A stretch of DNA of 64,000 nucleotides from Leptolyngbya sp. Cla-17 (GTDB taxonomy: Bacteria > Cyanobacteriota > Cyanobacteriia > Leptolyngbyales > Leptolyngbyaceae). Location: assembly GCF_016807185.1 (NCBI RefSeq), contig NZ_JAEVYN010000001.1, positions 1,300,781 to 1,364,780 on the forward strand, written 5' to 3'. Each line of letters opens with the position of its first letter. Position 1 is the first letter of the stretch. Both the position numbers and the translations under genes were made by a program. This document shows, in pieces, positions 8,751 to 18,006 of this stretch. The notes beneath the pieces were generated by a model. It was not told where the DNA came from. It ran no database searches and saw nothing but the letters and a program-made list of their open reading frames with translations.

Positions 8751-9767
8751 TACAGCGGATTGCAGTCAGATAGAGGACAATGAAGGATTACAACGTTGGG
8801 TCAAAAATGAAGCCGTATTCCATAGACTTTCGAGAGAAGATTGTAAGTGCTATGGAGAAGGGTGATAGCTCGATCCGAAAAGTTGCTGCCCGCTTTGCTG
8901 TCAGCAAGAGTTGCGTCGAGAGATGGATGATTCAGAAGCGCACAGAAGGTCACGTCGTTCCCCATAAGCAGGGTGGTTCGGTGAGTCCTGTGATGGAGCA
9001 CAAAGACCAGTTAGTGGCGATCTTCGAGAACCAGCGCGATGCGACCTTAGCGGAATATTGTGAGCTACTCTTTGATGAGACTGGGCTATGGGTTAGCCAA
9101 AGTACTATGTGCCGAACCTTTCAGAGACTCAATTTACCGCGCAAAAAAAAACGCTCCGCTCCAGCCAAGCCACCAGCGAACGAGTCCAACTCCTGAGACA
9201 GGAGTACTGGGCACAGGTGACGAGTATAGAACTCAAAGATTTAGTGTTTCTCGATGAGATGGGTGTTCTACTGGGACTCATGCGAACCCATGCCCGTGCT
9301 GCACCTGGGGAACGAGCGTATGACTTCAAACCTTTTTATCGGGGCAAGAAGGTGAGTGTCATGGGCGCGATTACCGTCTCAAAGGTGCTGGCTGTGATGA
9401 CGATAGATCAGTCGATGGACGCGGTTGTCTTTGAGGTGTACGTCTCAAAGTGTCTTGTGCCTCAACTGTGGAAAGGGGCTGTCGTGGTCATGGATAACCT
9501 GCCTGCTCACAAGGTAAAAGCCATTGCACCTTTAATTGAGGCGGTTGGAGCGAAGGTTCTGTATCTGTCTCCTTACTCTCCCGAATTTAATCCGATTGAG
9601 CATTGGTGGTCACAGTTAAAGGCTTTCCTAAGACAGTTCTCGCCGACAACCTCGAAAAGGGTAGATACCCTCATTGCCACAGCGATGGATTTGATAGATC
9701 CTCAACATTTGCACAACTGGTTTGCACACTGCTGTTACTGTCCCTCTTAACACTGCAATCCGCCGTA
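8751..9767 (+). mobile_element. Intact IS630-family insertion sequence with TA target duplication
   Basis: Ends are defined by inverted repeats. TACAGCGGATTGCAGT (8751-8766) pairs with the reverse complement of 9752-9767 at 15 of 16 positions, and the match continues imperfectly to about 29 bases. TA at both ends is the IS630/Tc1-mariner target duplication. The transposase stop codon lies inside the right repeat. The element is about 1.02 kb, normal for the family, and separates the signalling operon from ispG. Near-identical ends and intact DDE residues suggest a recent, possibly active copy. Confidence 0.92.
8780..9750 (+). CDS. IS630-family transposase, two frames joined by a -1 frameshift at an A9 run
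   Basis: The first frame (ATG 8780, or 8807) gives the helix-turn-helix half. The second frame, one base back, gives the DDE half with FLDEMG, VMDNLPAHK and the Glu in NPIEHWW. The frames meet at nine A residues (9143-9151). The heptamer A AAA AAA is a classical -1 slippery site, and shifting there restores a continuous family-like protein (NLPRKKK joined to LRSSQ). IS630 elements are known to use this kind of programmed frameshift, so I read this as functional rather than broken. Unshifted translation stops at 9196 and would give only the DNA-binding half. Combined length is about 320 residues. Confidence 0.9.
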
Positions 9768-10209
9768 TCTATGCCGATACAGCCTTAAATTGAAGAAACG
9801 ACGTGACCTATCTATGTTTTAAGATACGTCTAAAATAATAACAATCTGAATAATACGGGACTACTTGATATGAAGAGAAATAACTGAAAATCCTGCCTAG
9901 GATAGTTTCTGCACTACCGCAGACAAAACACAATTGGCATTTTTTAACTCTTTATTCTGCTACTTTTCAGATGCGTCAATTGTTGAACGGCATCAGCCTA
10001 CCGATCTCGGCTGATTTTTCTTCAGTTCTGCTCTTTACATTCAAATCCAAATTTTTCTGGCGGCAACGAGGCGTTCAAGCTCAGGTTGCCAATTTTGACC
10101 AAAATTTAACCATCATGCTGCCGCAAAACTCCCTATGTATGGCAATGTGGGAAGCAGAGACTGAAAAAATTGTCCCCCTTTTCTGCCGTAGAGAGCAAGC
10201 AACAGCCCT
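9768..10209. other. Intergenic region upstream of ispG, no gene seen
   Basis: A 127-codon open frame at 9971 runs into ispG in another frame, has no recognisable motifs and is treated as spurious. The stretch presumably holds the ispG promoter; no confident promoter elements were identified. Confidence 0.5.
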
Positions 10210-11433
10210 ATGCAAACCTTATCTAACCCTCTCACTTCTACTGTTTCTTCCCGCTATGCCACTGATGGTACTATTCACCGTCGCAAAACTCGCCCTGTTA
10301 AGGTGGGTGACATCAGTATTGGTGGTAACAATCTGGTGGTGGTTCAATCCATGATTAATGAAGACACCCTAGATATTGAAGGGTCGGTTGCTGGCATTCG
10401 TCGTTTACATGAAATTGGCTGCGAAATTGTGAGGGTGACGGTTCCCAGCATGGCACATGCGATCGCCCTCGCAGAGATCAAACAGAAACTGATTGCCACT
10501 TATCGCCCCGTCCCTCTAGTTGCCGATGTTCACCACAACGGCATGAAAATCGCCCTAGAGGTTGCTAAGCACGTCGATAAAGTCCGGATTAATCCTGGGT
10601 TATATGTCTTTGAGAAACCCAAAGCAGAACGCACCGAATATACTGACTCCGAGTTTGGCGACATTGGAGATAAAATTCGAGAAACCCTAGAACCGTTGGT
10701 CGTTTTCTTGAGGGATCAAGGCAAAGCCATGCGAATTGGAGTGAATCACGGCTCCTTAGCAGAACGAATGCTTTTCACCTACGGCGATACTCCAGAAGGC
10801 ATGGTAGAGTCTGCCCTAGAGTTTATTCGGATTTGTGAATCATTAGATTTTCACAACATTGTCATTTCTATGAAAGCTTCTCGTGTGCCCGTTATGCTGG
10901 CAGCTTACCGCCTCATGGCTCAGCGAATGGATGAGCAGGGAATGGAATATCCCCTACATTTAGGGGTGACTGAAGCGGGAGATGGAGAATACGGGCGAAT
11001 CAAATCTACTGCGGGAATTGCAACCCTATTAGCCGAAGGGCTAGGCGACACCATTCGAGTTTCTTTAACCGAAGCCCCAGAAAAAGAAATCCCAGTATGC
11101 TATAGCATTTTGCAGGCATTAGGGTTGCGGAAAACTATGGTGGAATACGTCGCCTGTCCCTCCTGTGGACGCACACTATTTAATCTTGAAGAAGTCCTTC
11201 ATAAAGTGCGAGATGCAACAAACCATTTGACGGGGTTAGATATTGCCGTCATGGGATGTATTGTCAACGGTCCCGGAGAAATGGCGGACGCAGATTACGG
11301 CTACGTTGGTAAGCAAGCAGGCTATATCTCACTTTACCGAGGGCGCGAAGAAATTAAGCGTGTGCCAGAAGCAAACGGAGTTGAGGAGTTGATCAATCTT
11401 ATTAAAGCGGATGGGCGCTGGGTTGATCCATAG
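10210..11433 (+). CDS. ispG: 4-hydroxy-3-methylbut-2-enyl-diphosphate synthase (MEP pathway)
   Basis: 407 residues. It matches the IspG/GcpE family throughout: [11 protein letters not shown] near the N-terminus, VADVHHNG and KVRINPG in the TIM barrel, GVNHGSL, and a C-terminal iron-sulfur domain with CPSCGRT and GCIVNGPGE holding the [4Fe-4S] cysteines. It converts MEcPP to HMBPP, the penultimate step to isoprenoid precursors; in cyanobacteria the electron donor is ferredoxin. Length matches the short bacterial form. It is followed 77 bases later by the S41 protease gene on the same strand, possibly co-transcribed. It supplies the precursors used by the polyprenyl synthase and hopanoid genes elsewhere in the window. 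Confidence 0.97.
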   Translation: MQTLSNPLTSTVSSRYATDGTIHRRKTRPVKVGDISIGGNNLVVVQSMINEDTLDIEGSVAGIRRLHEIGCEIVRVTVPSMAHAIALAEIKQKLIATYRPVPLVADVHHNGMKIALEVAKHVDKVRINPGLYVFEKPKAERTEYTDSEFGDIGDKIRETLEPLVVFLRDQGKAMRIGVNHGSLAERMLFTYGDTPEGMVESALEFIRICESLDFHNIVISMKASRVPVMLAAYRLMAQRMDEQGMEYPLHLGVTEAGDGEYGRIKSTAGIATLLAEGLGDTIRVSLTEAPEKEIPVCYSILQALGLRKTMVEYVACPSCGRTLFNLEEVLHKVRDATNHLTGLDIAVMGCIVNGPGEMADADYGYVGKQAGYISLYRGREEIKRVPEANGVEELINLIKADGRWVDP

Positions 11434-11510
11434 TAATTAAGCTCTGACCAAGGCTGTTGGCCTGTGCTAGATTGGGCGTAATTTTCATAGTCAACTCTAG
11501 GCTTATCAAC

Positions 11511-12896
11511 ATGGCAATTACAAAACGTGGGCTTGTCCTTGGTGCCGTCGCAGTGACCGTTTCTGCTGCCGCTATTGCCGGCACTGGCTTGCACTTCTTC
11601 AAAGGACAAGCCTTGTTGCAGAGCGACGACTCTGGGCAACAAGTTGCCGATGCAGATAAGGATGCTGCTCTTCAGCCAATGTCTATGTTGTCATTGCAAT
11701 CTTTCTTTAACCAAAGTCCCAAGGAACTGGTTGATGAAGTTTGGCAAATTATTGATCGTACTTATGTAGACGGTACTTTTAACCAGGTGGACTGGAAAAA
11801 AGTGCGAAACGACTATCTAAAACGTTCCTACACTAATAACGAAGACGCTTATAAAGCCATTCGCGAAATGGTGAAAAAAATAGGGGATCCTTACACTCGT
11901 TTCATGGATCCTCAAGAGTTTAGAAATATGAAGATTGATACCTCTGGTGAATTAACCGGAGTCGGTATTCAACTCGCCGCAGATGAAAAAACGAAGAAAT
12001 TAACGGTGATTTCTCCAATTGAAGATTCTCCTGCCTTTACGGCGGGTATTCTGTCGAAGGATATTATCCTCAAAATTGATGGAAAGAGTACCGAAGGCAT
12101 GGACGTGAATAAAGCGGTGACGCTAATTCGCGGAGCAGCCGGAACATCGGTGAAGCTTACAATTTTGCGCGGTACCCAGCAAATAGATTATGCAATCAAA
12201 CGAGCACGGATTGAAATTCATGCGGTGAAATCGAGTGAGTTGCCATCCCCCCAAGGCAAGGTGGGTTACATCCGATTAGTGCAATTTAGTGCGAATGCAC
12301 CAATGGATATGCAAAAGGCAATCGAAAAGCTAGAAAAGCAGCAAGTTTCGGGCTATGTCTTAGATCTGCGTGGCAATCCGGGCGGACTGCTATATACCAG
12401 CGTTGATATTGCCCGTATGTGGATGTCAAAAGGCGCGATCGTTTCTACAAAAAGCCGCACTGGAGAGCAGGATAAGGAGCAGGCAAATGGGCGATCGCTG
12501 ACGAACAAGCCTTTGGTGGTGTTGGTCGATGGTGGCTCGGCTAGTGCTAGCGAAATTCTTTCTGGGGCGTTGCAAGACAATCGTCGTGCAGTGTTGATCG
12601 GCACAAAGACTTTTGGCAAAGGATTAGTCCAGTCTGTACGCCAAGTGGGTAAAGATTCTGGATTAGCTGTAACAATCGCCAAGTACTACACTCCAAGTGG
12701 ACGCGATATTAACAAGCAAGGTATTGTTCCAGATGTGGAGGTTCAGTTAACTGAGAACCAGAAAAAAGAGCTAAGCACCAATCGAGATAAGGTTGGAACG
12801 CTAGAAGATCCTCAGGTCGCCAAAGCCGTTGGAGTTTTGGGAGAGAAGATTCAGGTGTTTCGGCTTCAATCTCCCCGGGCAGAAACGAAACCTTAA
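11511..12896 (+). CDS. S41 C-terminal processing peptidase (Ctp family)
   Basis: 461 residues from ATG 11511 (MAITKRGLVLG); the open frame starts earlier at 11457, but that extension precedes a good membrane/export helix and is unlikely. Order: N-terminal hydrophobic anchor or signal (about residues 5-25), helical region, PDZ domain around residues 130-220 (GVGIQLAADE, PAFTAGILSKDIILKIDGKS), then the Ser/Lys protease domain. The nucleophile lies in DGGSASASEIL and the general-base Lys in GTKTFGKGLVQ. Family members in cyanobacteria (CtpA, CtpB, CtpC) process proteins in the periplasm or lumen; CtpA matures PsbA. I cannot assign which paralogue this is from sequence alone. Confidence 0.93.
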   Translation: MAITKRGLVLGAVAVTVSAAAIAGTGLHFFKGQALLQSDDSGQQVADADKDAALQPMSMLSLQSFFNQSPKELVDEVWQIIDRTYVDGTFNQVDWKKVRNDYLKRSYTNNEDAYKAIREMVKKIGDPYTRFMDPQEFRNMKIDTSGELTGVGIQLAADEKTKKLTVISPIEDSPAFTAGILSKDIILKIDGKSTEGMDVNKAVTLIRGAAGTSVKLTILRGTQQIDYAIKRARIEIHAVKSSELPSPQGKVGYIRLVQFSANAPMDMQKAIEKLEKQQVSGYVLDLRGNPGGLLYTSVDIARMWMSKGAIVSTKSRTGEQDKEQANGRSLTNKPLVVLVDGGSASASEILSGALQDNRRAVLIGTKTFGKGLVQSVRQVGKDSGLAVTIAKYYTPSGRDINKQGIVPDVEVQLTENQKKELSTNRDKVGTLEDPQVAKAVGVLGEKIQVFRLQSPRAETKP

Positions 12897-13025
12897 AGGT
12901 GTAAAGGTTGAGCATTCGGAACGTAATCTTGGGTAAATTGCAGAGATCACTACCCTTGGCTTGCGTTCTGCAGAGTATGCAAAACCCCCAACCAATTTTG
13001 GGCTGATTGGATTTTAATTCCTCAC

Positions 13026-13235
13026 CTAAGCAGGTTGGCATTTGCCCGCCCGAATCAGCCCGACTCGCCGCGCGATCGCTTCTGCTTGAGAGGCGAAGGG
13101 TCCCCACTGTTTCCCTCCTGCCCCTGACTCAGCCCCGGCTAAAACATCTTCAGAGGGGTCGGCAATGCCATTTGGAACGATCGCGCATTGCCCGTTATCT
13201 TGTTTCACAATAAACCACTGGTCAGATTCACTCAT
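13026..13235 (-). CDS. Small conserved cyanobacterial protein, function unknown
   Basis: 69 residues. ATG at 13235 has a strong GGAAGGAAGG ribosome site immediately upstream. The sequence shows a WFIVKQDNGQC start and a conserved-looking end, SQAEAIARRVGLIRAGKC, familiar from small hypothetical proteins of cyanobacteria. No signal peptide or membrane segment is seen. The gene points away from pilT and toward the Ctp gene. No function is proposed. Confidence 0.75.
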   Translation of the reverse strand: MSESDQWFIVKQDNGQCAIVPNGIADPSEDVLAGAESGAGGKQWGPFASQAEAIARRVGLIRAGKCQPA

Positions 13236-13652
13236 TGCCTTCCTTCCTCAATTGAATGACAAGTGCACGCCCATCTTCCCTATTGTCGGCTACCGTTGTA
13301 AGCTTTTGTCATGGTTTTCGCCTGCTTAGACTTGATTTCTGAAAGCGTGTTTATCGGCAATTCGGTAATCTTATTGGTAGCGATCGCTGTTCCATGGGCA
13401 ACCTATAGTCAATTGGTCATTTTTAGAAATGAGATGCCAGACTTCAACCTGTTCTAAACGTTGATGTACACAGCTCCGAATTTTTAGTGTGTCTTCTGCG
13501 TAAAGTATCTGAAAGTCCTGAATAAAATAATGAGGGCTGTTACATTGCAGACAGCAATAATTATGAGCAGCAATTCAACAAAAGCATCGCGCCAATTTTA
13601 CAATAAGCCGCTTTAGGCTTCTACTACCAAAGCTGTTGAGAGAGTTAATTTT
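13236..13652. other. Intergenic region between divergent small gene and pilT2
   Basis: No open frame of note is seen. It contains HIP1-type sequence and should carry two divergent promoters. No terminator or riboswitch was recognised. Confidence 0.5.
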
Positions 13653-15020
13653 ATGACTGAACCCCAGCGCCAACCTAGTGCTCCCCCTCCTTCACGGATT
13701 CCTCCTGCTCCTCCACCTCCAAGAGCTGCCAACAATGGAGCAACGGTTGCTGCTACTCAGCAAATGAACCCTCCAACCATGATTTCTCCCGCAGTGGCTG
13801 GCGCAACGATGGTATCGTCCCAAGCTCCTCCTAGTCATCTTAGTGGAGCGGCCACAGCCATTTCGTCTTCTCCACCCCAAGCGCCCCCTCCTGCAGGACA
13901 TCGTCCTACTTCATCACCTACTGCGCCTGCATCGACTCCCCGTCGTGCTCCTACCAATGGTTCGCCAACCCTTTCTGAACTGGTTCGTACCGCTTTTGAT
14001 AAAGGATATTCCGACGTTCATGTTGGGGTTGGCGAAGTGCCCCGCTACCGAAATCGGGGAGAAATGGATCACACAGAATGGCCCGAAACTGATCGCGACA
14101 CCTTCTATAGCTGGCTTCAAGAAATCCTCACCGATGCAGAAATTCGTCGGTTTGAAGAAATGCTAGAGTTTGACGGTGCTACTCAATACGACTTTGCACG
14201 GGTTCGGATTAATATTTTTGGTTCGCTGCATGGTCCTGCCATGGTGATGCGGCTAATTCCAATGAAAATTCTGACGGTCGAGCAACTAAACTTGCCACCC
14301 ATTTTCAAGGATATTTGCCATTATCACAAAGGCTTAATCTTGATTACCGGACCTACAGGTTCAGGTAAATCCACTACGATGGCGGCAATGGTGGATTATA
14401 TGAACAAAGAGATGCCCAAGCACATTATTACAATTGAAGACCCAATTGAATTTGTGCATCGTAGCAAAAAAGCCTTGATTAAACATCGCGAAGTGGGCAT
14501 TCACACGCACAAGTTTGATAGTGCCCTGAAAGCCGCGCTGCGGGAAGATCCAGATGTGATCCTAGTTGGGGAAATGCGCGATCGCGAAACCGTCAACACT
14601 GCCCTTAAAGCTGCTCAAACGGGACACTTGGTCATGGGCACATTGCACACCAACAGCGCTGTGAAAACCATTGAACGGATTCTTCAGCTTTTTGAACCCG
14701 ATCAACAGGAGCCAATTCGAGTTTCGATCGCAGAATCCATGGTTGCGGTGATTGCCCAAGGGCTATGCCGCACAACAGATGGTAAACGTGCTGCCTTTCA
14801 TGACATTTTGATTAATACTGATGCGATTAGAGACTATATCCGCAAGGGCGACCTCGACGAAGTTGAGCAATTAATTCCGCGCTGCACCTTTGATGGCATG
14901 TGTAATATGAACCAGTCTCTCTACAAGCTTTATGAAACGGGGAGAATCACAGAAGAAACAGCGCTGGAAATGTCGCAAAAACCGAACGAGATGGCTCAAA
15001 TGCTTCGGGGGCGGATATAG
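13653..15020 (+). CDS. pilT2: PilT-family retraction ATPase with Pro-rich N-terminus (PilT2-type)
   Basis: 455 residues. Residues 1-106 are a disordered Pro/Ser/Thr/Ala-rich extension. The rest is a complete PilT: PAS-like N2 domain (SDVHVGVGEVPRYR), Walker A GPTGSGKST (about 233-241), the Asp box (ITIEDPIEF), Walker B (DPDVILVGEMRD), the His box (GHLVMGTLHTNS) and a C-terminal helical bundle. Family role: hexameric ATPase that depolymerises type IV pili for twitching motility and phototaxis. Cyanobacteria often have a second PilT that matters for directional phototaxis, and this copy with its extension and downstream partner fits PilT2 better than PilT1. It is followed after 26 bases by a KaiB-fold gene, probably one operon. 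Confidence 0.9.
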   Translation: MTEPQRQPSAPPPSRIPPAPPPPRAANNGATVAATQQMNPPTMISPAVAGATMVSSQAPPSHLSGAATAISSSPPQAPPPAGHRPTSSPTAPASTPRRAPTNGSPTLSELVRTAFDKGYSDVHVGVGEVPRYRNRGEMDHTEWPETDRDTFYSWLQEILTDAEIRRFEEMLEFDGATQYDFARVRINIFGSLHGPAMVMRLIPMKILTVEQLNLPPIFKDICHYHKGLILITGPTGSGKSTTMAAMVDYMNKEMPKHIITIEDPIEFVHRSKKALIKHREVGIHTHKFDSALKAALREDPDVILVGEMRDRETVNTALKAAQTGHLVMGTLHTNSAVKTIERILQLFEPDQQEPIRVSIAESMVAVIAQGLCRTTDGKRAAFHDILINTDAIRDYIRKGDLDEVEQLIPRCTFDGMCNMNQSLYKLYETGRITEETALEMSQKPNEMAQMLRGRI

Positions 15021-15046
15021 TTTTCGATTTGAATAAGCCTTTGGGT

Positions 15047-15808
15047 ATGGATTCGGAGCGATCGCTGGAGGTATTCAAAGGCATTGCGTTGTTTACCCCC
15101 GGCGGGGATCTGATCTACTGTATTGATCCGCAAAAGCAAGTGCGTTGGCATGTGCATCTTTGTGGAATGCTGCAAAATCTTTTGGGGTTGTCAGAACCTC
15201 CTCATTTTTTAGTGCCGTGTTATGGGGCAACAGTTGATCAGTTTTTTGATCCGCACACCCAGGAGTTGCGACAAATCGCAGAAGTTTCACCATTGGTTTT
15301 CCGTTATCAATCATTGCTCAACGCCGTGTTTGGTTTTCATGACCTCACTTGGCAGGTTGCTCCGCTGCGACCAGAAATCTGTGATCCGATGGTGTTGACA
15401 ACCCACCGCGATCGCTTTCCTCAACTTTGGGACTGTCACGATCTGGTGGTGCAATACGAGCGAACAGTTCCCTATACTCCAACTGTTCCTTTGTTTAAGC
15501 TAGGAGATACGACTCGGCAAGAACTGCCTAATCCCCAAGGCTACGTGCTGAGACTATTTGTATCGGGGCACAGTATGGCAACAGAGCGGACATTGCAGAA
15601 AATTTATGCCTTGCTAGAGCGATCGCTGAATCAGCCTTATACCCTGAAAATCATTGACGTGATTCAGCATCCAGAGCAGGCAGAAATTGACCATGTGACA
15701 GCAACTCCAACCCTTGTCAGAGCGTGGCCTCAGCCGACTCGCCGCATCGTGGGCAATTTAGATCATGCCGATCAGCTTTTGGGAATGCTTCATCTCCCAG
15801 ATGCATAA
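15047..15808 (+). CDS. Protein with C-terminal KaiB-like (thioredoxin-fold) domain, pilT2 neighbour
   Basis: 253 residues from ATG 15047; a TTG at 15029 would add six residues. The N-terminal 160 residues (GIALFTPGGDLIYCIDP start) are not recognised as a named domain. The last 85 or so match the KaiB/SasA-sensor pattern: YVLRLFVSGHS, then RTLQKIYALLE, PYTLKIIDVIQHPEQAE, then ATPTLVRAWPQPTRRIVG. KaiB domains bind KaiC or act as fold-switching adaptors. Synechocystis is remembered to have a similar gene beside pilT2, so the pairing may be conserved. Inference: an adaptor linking clock or light signalling to pilus retraction. The function of the N-terminal part is unknown. Confidence 0.8.
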   Translation: MDSERSLEVFKGIALFTPGGDLIYCIDPQKQVRWHVHLCGMLQNLLGLSEPPHFLVPCYGATVDQFFDPHTQELRQIAEVSPLVFRYQSLLNAVFGFHDLTWQVAPLRPEICDPMVLTTHRDRFPQLWDCHDLVVQYERTVPYTPTVPLFKLGDTTRQELPNPQGYVLRLFVSGHSMATERTLQKIYALLERSLNQPYTLKIIDVIQHPEQAEIDHVTATPTLVRAWPQPTRRIVGNLDHADQLLGMLHLPDA

Positions 15809-15851
15809 GCTGCGTTAGTCTAGATTGATATTGCTGGCTGAAACCCTTGTG

Positions 15852-17027
15852 ATGACTAAAACGATCGAGTCCATTCTTGAACGCGCCCTTCTAGGACAGG
15901 ATTTATTGGTCGAAGACGGGATTGCGTTGCTGAATGCGCGATCGCCTGTTGAACTCCTACAAATTCGAGATGCCGCCGATCAACTCCGCCACAAGCTGAC
16001 AGGGGAAACGGTTACCTATGTAATCAACCGCAACCTCAACTTTACAAATATCTGCGAACAACACTGTAGCTTTTGCGCGTTTCGGCGCGATGAAGGGGAA
16101 GAGGGCGCTTTTTGGCTAGATATAGAGCAAATTCTGGCAAAAGTAGCGGATGGGGTAGAACGGGGAGCCACGGAGATCTGTATGCAGGGCGGCTTGAACT
16201 TGAAAGCTAAGGTGCAAGGTAGTTCCCTAGCTTATTACACCAAGCTGATTTCTGCTATCAAAGCCCAGTTTCCTAATCTACATCTCCATGCGTTTTCACC
16301 GCAAGAAATTCAATTTATTGCACGAGAAGATGGACTGAACTATGCCAACGTGATCAGTGCTTTGCAAGAGGCTGGAGTTGGCTCTATGCCTGGAACAGCG
16401 GCGGAAGTTTTAGATGATGACGTGCGGCGAATTCTCTGCCCCGAAAAGACGGATAGTGCAACGTGGCTAAAGATTGTTGGCACCGCTCACCGCTTAGGAA
16501 TGCCCACCACCAGCACCATGCTATCTGGACATATTGAAACCCCAGCCCAGCAAATTCGGCATTTTGAACAAGTGCGATCGCTGCAACAAACTGCTCTGCA
16601 AAACGACTATCCTGCCCACATCACAGAATTTATTTTGCTGCCCTTTGTTGGACAATCGGCCCCCAAGCCCCTACGTCGTCGGGTTGGACGCGATCAGCCA
16701 GTATTAGCTGATACTTTGCATTTAACTGCTGTGGCACGCCTCTTTTTTGGACAGTGGATTGTCAACCATCAGCCCAGTTGGGTCAAACTGGGCTTGGCTG
16801 GAGCCGTTGACGCTTTACAGTGGGGCTGCAACGACTTGGGCGGCACCTTGATGGAAGAACACATTACAACGATGGCGGGTGCCCAAGGCGGCACTTGTTT
16901 GGAAGTAGAGGAGTTGCAAACTGCGATCGCCGACCTTGGCAGACCGCATCAACAGCGCGATACTCTCTACAACCCCATTCACTTCGCTGCACTCCAAGTT
17001 CCGATAGAAATTGGTGCCGGAACCTGA
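15852..17027 (+). CDS. cofH: FO synthase subunit 2, radical SAM (coenzyme F420/FO biosynthesis)
   Basis: 391 residues from ATG 15852 ([11 protein letters not shown]); the open frame extends to a TTG at 15825. The radical-SAM motif is C68-x3-C72-x2-C75 ([10 protein letters not shown]), with the CofH-like [10 protein letters not shown] near the C-terminus and the family segment [12 protein letters not shown]. CofH joins a tyrosine-derived 4-hydroxybenzyl group to 5-amino-6-ribitylaminouracil; CofG then closes the deazaflavin ring. In cyanobacteria FO serves mainly as a photolyase antenna. No cofG is in this window. The gene lies 43 bases after the KaiB-like gene and may share its transcript. 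Confidence 0.95.
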   Translation: MTKTIESILERALLGQDLLVEDGIALLNARSPVELLQIRDAADQLRHKLTGETVTYVINRNLNFTNICEQHCSFCAFRRDEGEEGAFWLDIEQILAKVADGVERGATEICMQGGLNLKAKVQGSSLAYYTKLISAIKAQFPNLHLHAFSPQEIQFIAREDGLNYANVISALQEAGVGSMPGTAAEVLDDDVRRILCPEKTDSATWLKIVGTAHRLGMPTTSTMLSGHIETPAQQIRHFEQVRSLQQTALQNDYPAHITEFILLPFVGQSAPKPLRRRVGRDQPVLADTLHLTAVARLFFGQWIVNHQPSWVKLGLAGAVDALQWGCNDLGGTLMEEHITTMAGAQGGTCLEVEELQTAIADLGRPHQQRDTLYNPIHFAALQVPIEIGAGT

Positions 17028-17103
17028 AGGATCACAACATTATGCTTGCTAAATTTCATTTCTCGTTCATAATGATTGGCGTTGGAGTTCGAGGGTTAAT
17101 GCT

Positions 17104-18006
17104 GTGACTGAACGGAGCAATCGCTGGCTCGTTAGTATTGTGATGGGGCTGGCACTGCTAGCTTTTTTGGGGATCTCGATCGCCCCCCTGTTGAGCGGAT
17201 TGTTTCCTAGTAATCAAGCCGCCCCGGTCGCGAGTTCACCCACACCAGGCGCTTCGGCAAGCCCAGAGGTGAAGAAAGAAGAGTTGGAGTTACAAGCGAA
17301 GGGCTACGAGGCCGTGTTGCAGCGAGAGCCAGAAAACCCCACGGCTTTGAGAGGGTTACTAGAATCGCGGCTGGCATTGGGCGATGTTAAAGGGGCGATC
17401 GCGCCTTTAGAAAAATTGGCGAAGCTAAACCCAAATGAGACTTACTATGCAGTGTTGTTGGCACAGGCCAAACAACAGGCAGGCGATCGTGAAGGAGCCG
17501 CACAAACCTACCGCACTATTTTGACATCCAAGCCTGGAGAAATCATGGCATTGCAAGGGCTGGTTGGGTTATTAGTTGAGCAAAATCGCCCGGAAGCGGC
17601 AGTTAGTTTATTGCAAGATACCCTTAAGACTGCAACTCAAGCCAATCAAGTGCAGCCCGGTGCTGTAGATGTCACTTCAGTCCAAGTGCTGCTGGGCGGC
17701 GTATACGCCAGTGGCAAGCGGTATGACGAAGCAATCTCAATCTACGACGAAGCCGCTAAAACCAGTAAGCAAGACTTTCGCCCAATCTACGGCAAAGCTG
17801 CAGTGTTAAAAGAGCAGGGCAAAGTAGACGAAGCAAAACCTCTGTTTACCAAAGCGGCTGAGCTTGCACCCGCAAAATACAAGGATCAAATCAATCAGCA
17901 AGCAGCAGGCACTCCTGCCGCACCGAATGGTGTGACCCCAGCTACTGGAATTCCCCCTGTTCCAGAGGTGAAACCGACTGTTGCTCCAGTGCCTTCGTCT
18001 AAGTAA
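17104..18006 (+). CDS. Membrane-anchored TPR protein
   Basis: 300 residues from GTG 17104. One membrane helix (about residues 8-32), a short Ala/Ser/Pro linker, then about five TPR-like helical pairs (residues 55-255; for example GYEAVLQREPENPTALRGL, KRYDEAISIYDEAAK, GKVDEAKPLFTKAAELAP) and a Pro-rich tail. TPRs mediate protein contacts; the partner is unknown. The C-terminal coding sequence overlaps the end of the oppositely oriented exporter gene by eight bases. Confidence 0.85.
   Translation: MTERSNRWLVSIVMGLALLAFLGISIAPLLSGLFPSNQAAPVASSPTPGASASPEVKKEELELQAKGYEAVLQREPENPTALRGLLESRLALGDVKGAIAPLEKLAKLNPNETYYAVLLAQAKQQAGDREGAAQTYRTILTSKPGEIMALQGLVGLLVEQNRPEAAVSLLQDTLKTATQANQVQPGAVDVTSVQVLLGGVYASGKRYDEAISIYDEAAKTSKQDFRPIYGKAAVLKEQGKVDEAKPLFTKAAELAPAKYKDQINQQAAGTPAAPNGVTPATGIPPVPEVKPTVAPVPSSK

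Noticed and set aside
8780..9196. Calling the IS630 transposase a pseudogene
   Set aside because: The break sits exactly at a classical -1 slippery A run, with intact catalytic residues and ends, so programmed frameshifting is more likely.
9971..10354. 127-codon open frame upstream of ispG
   Set aside because: Runs 145 bases into ispG in another frame, has low-complexity hydrophobic tail and no motif.
12709..13107. 132-codon minus-strand frame at the Ctp gene end
   Set aside because: Mostly antisense to the Ctp coding sequence and to the better-supported small gene at 13026-13235.
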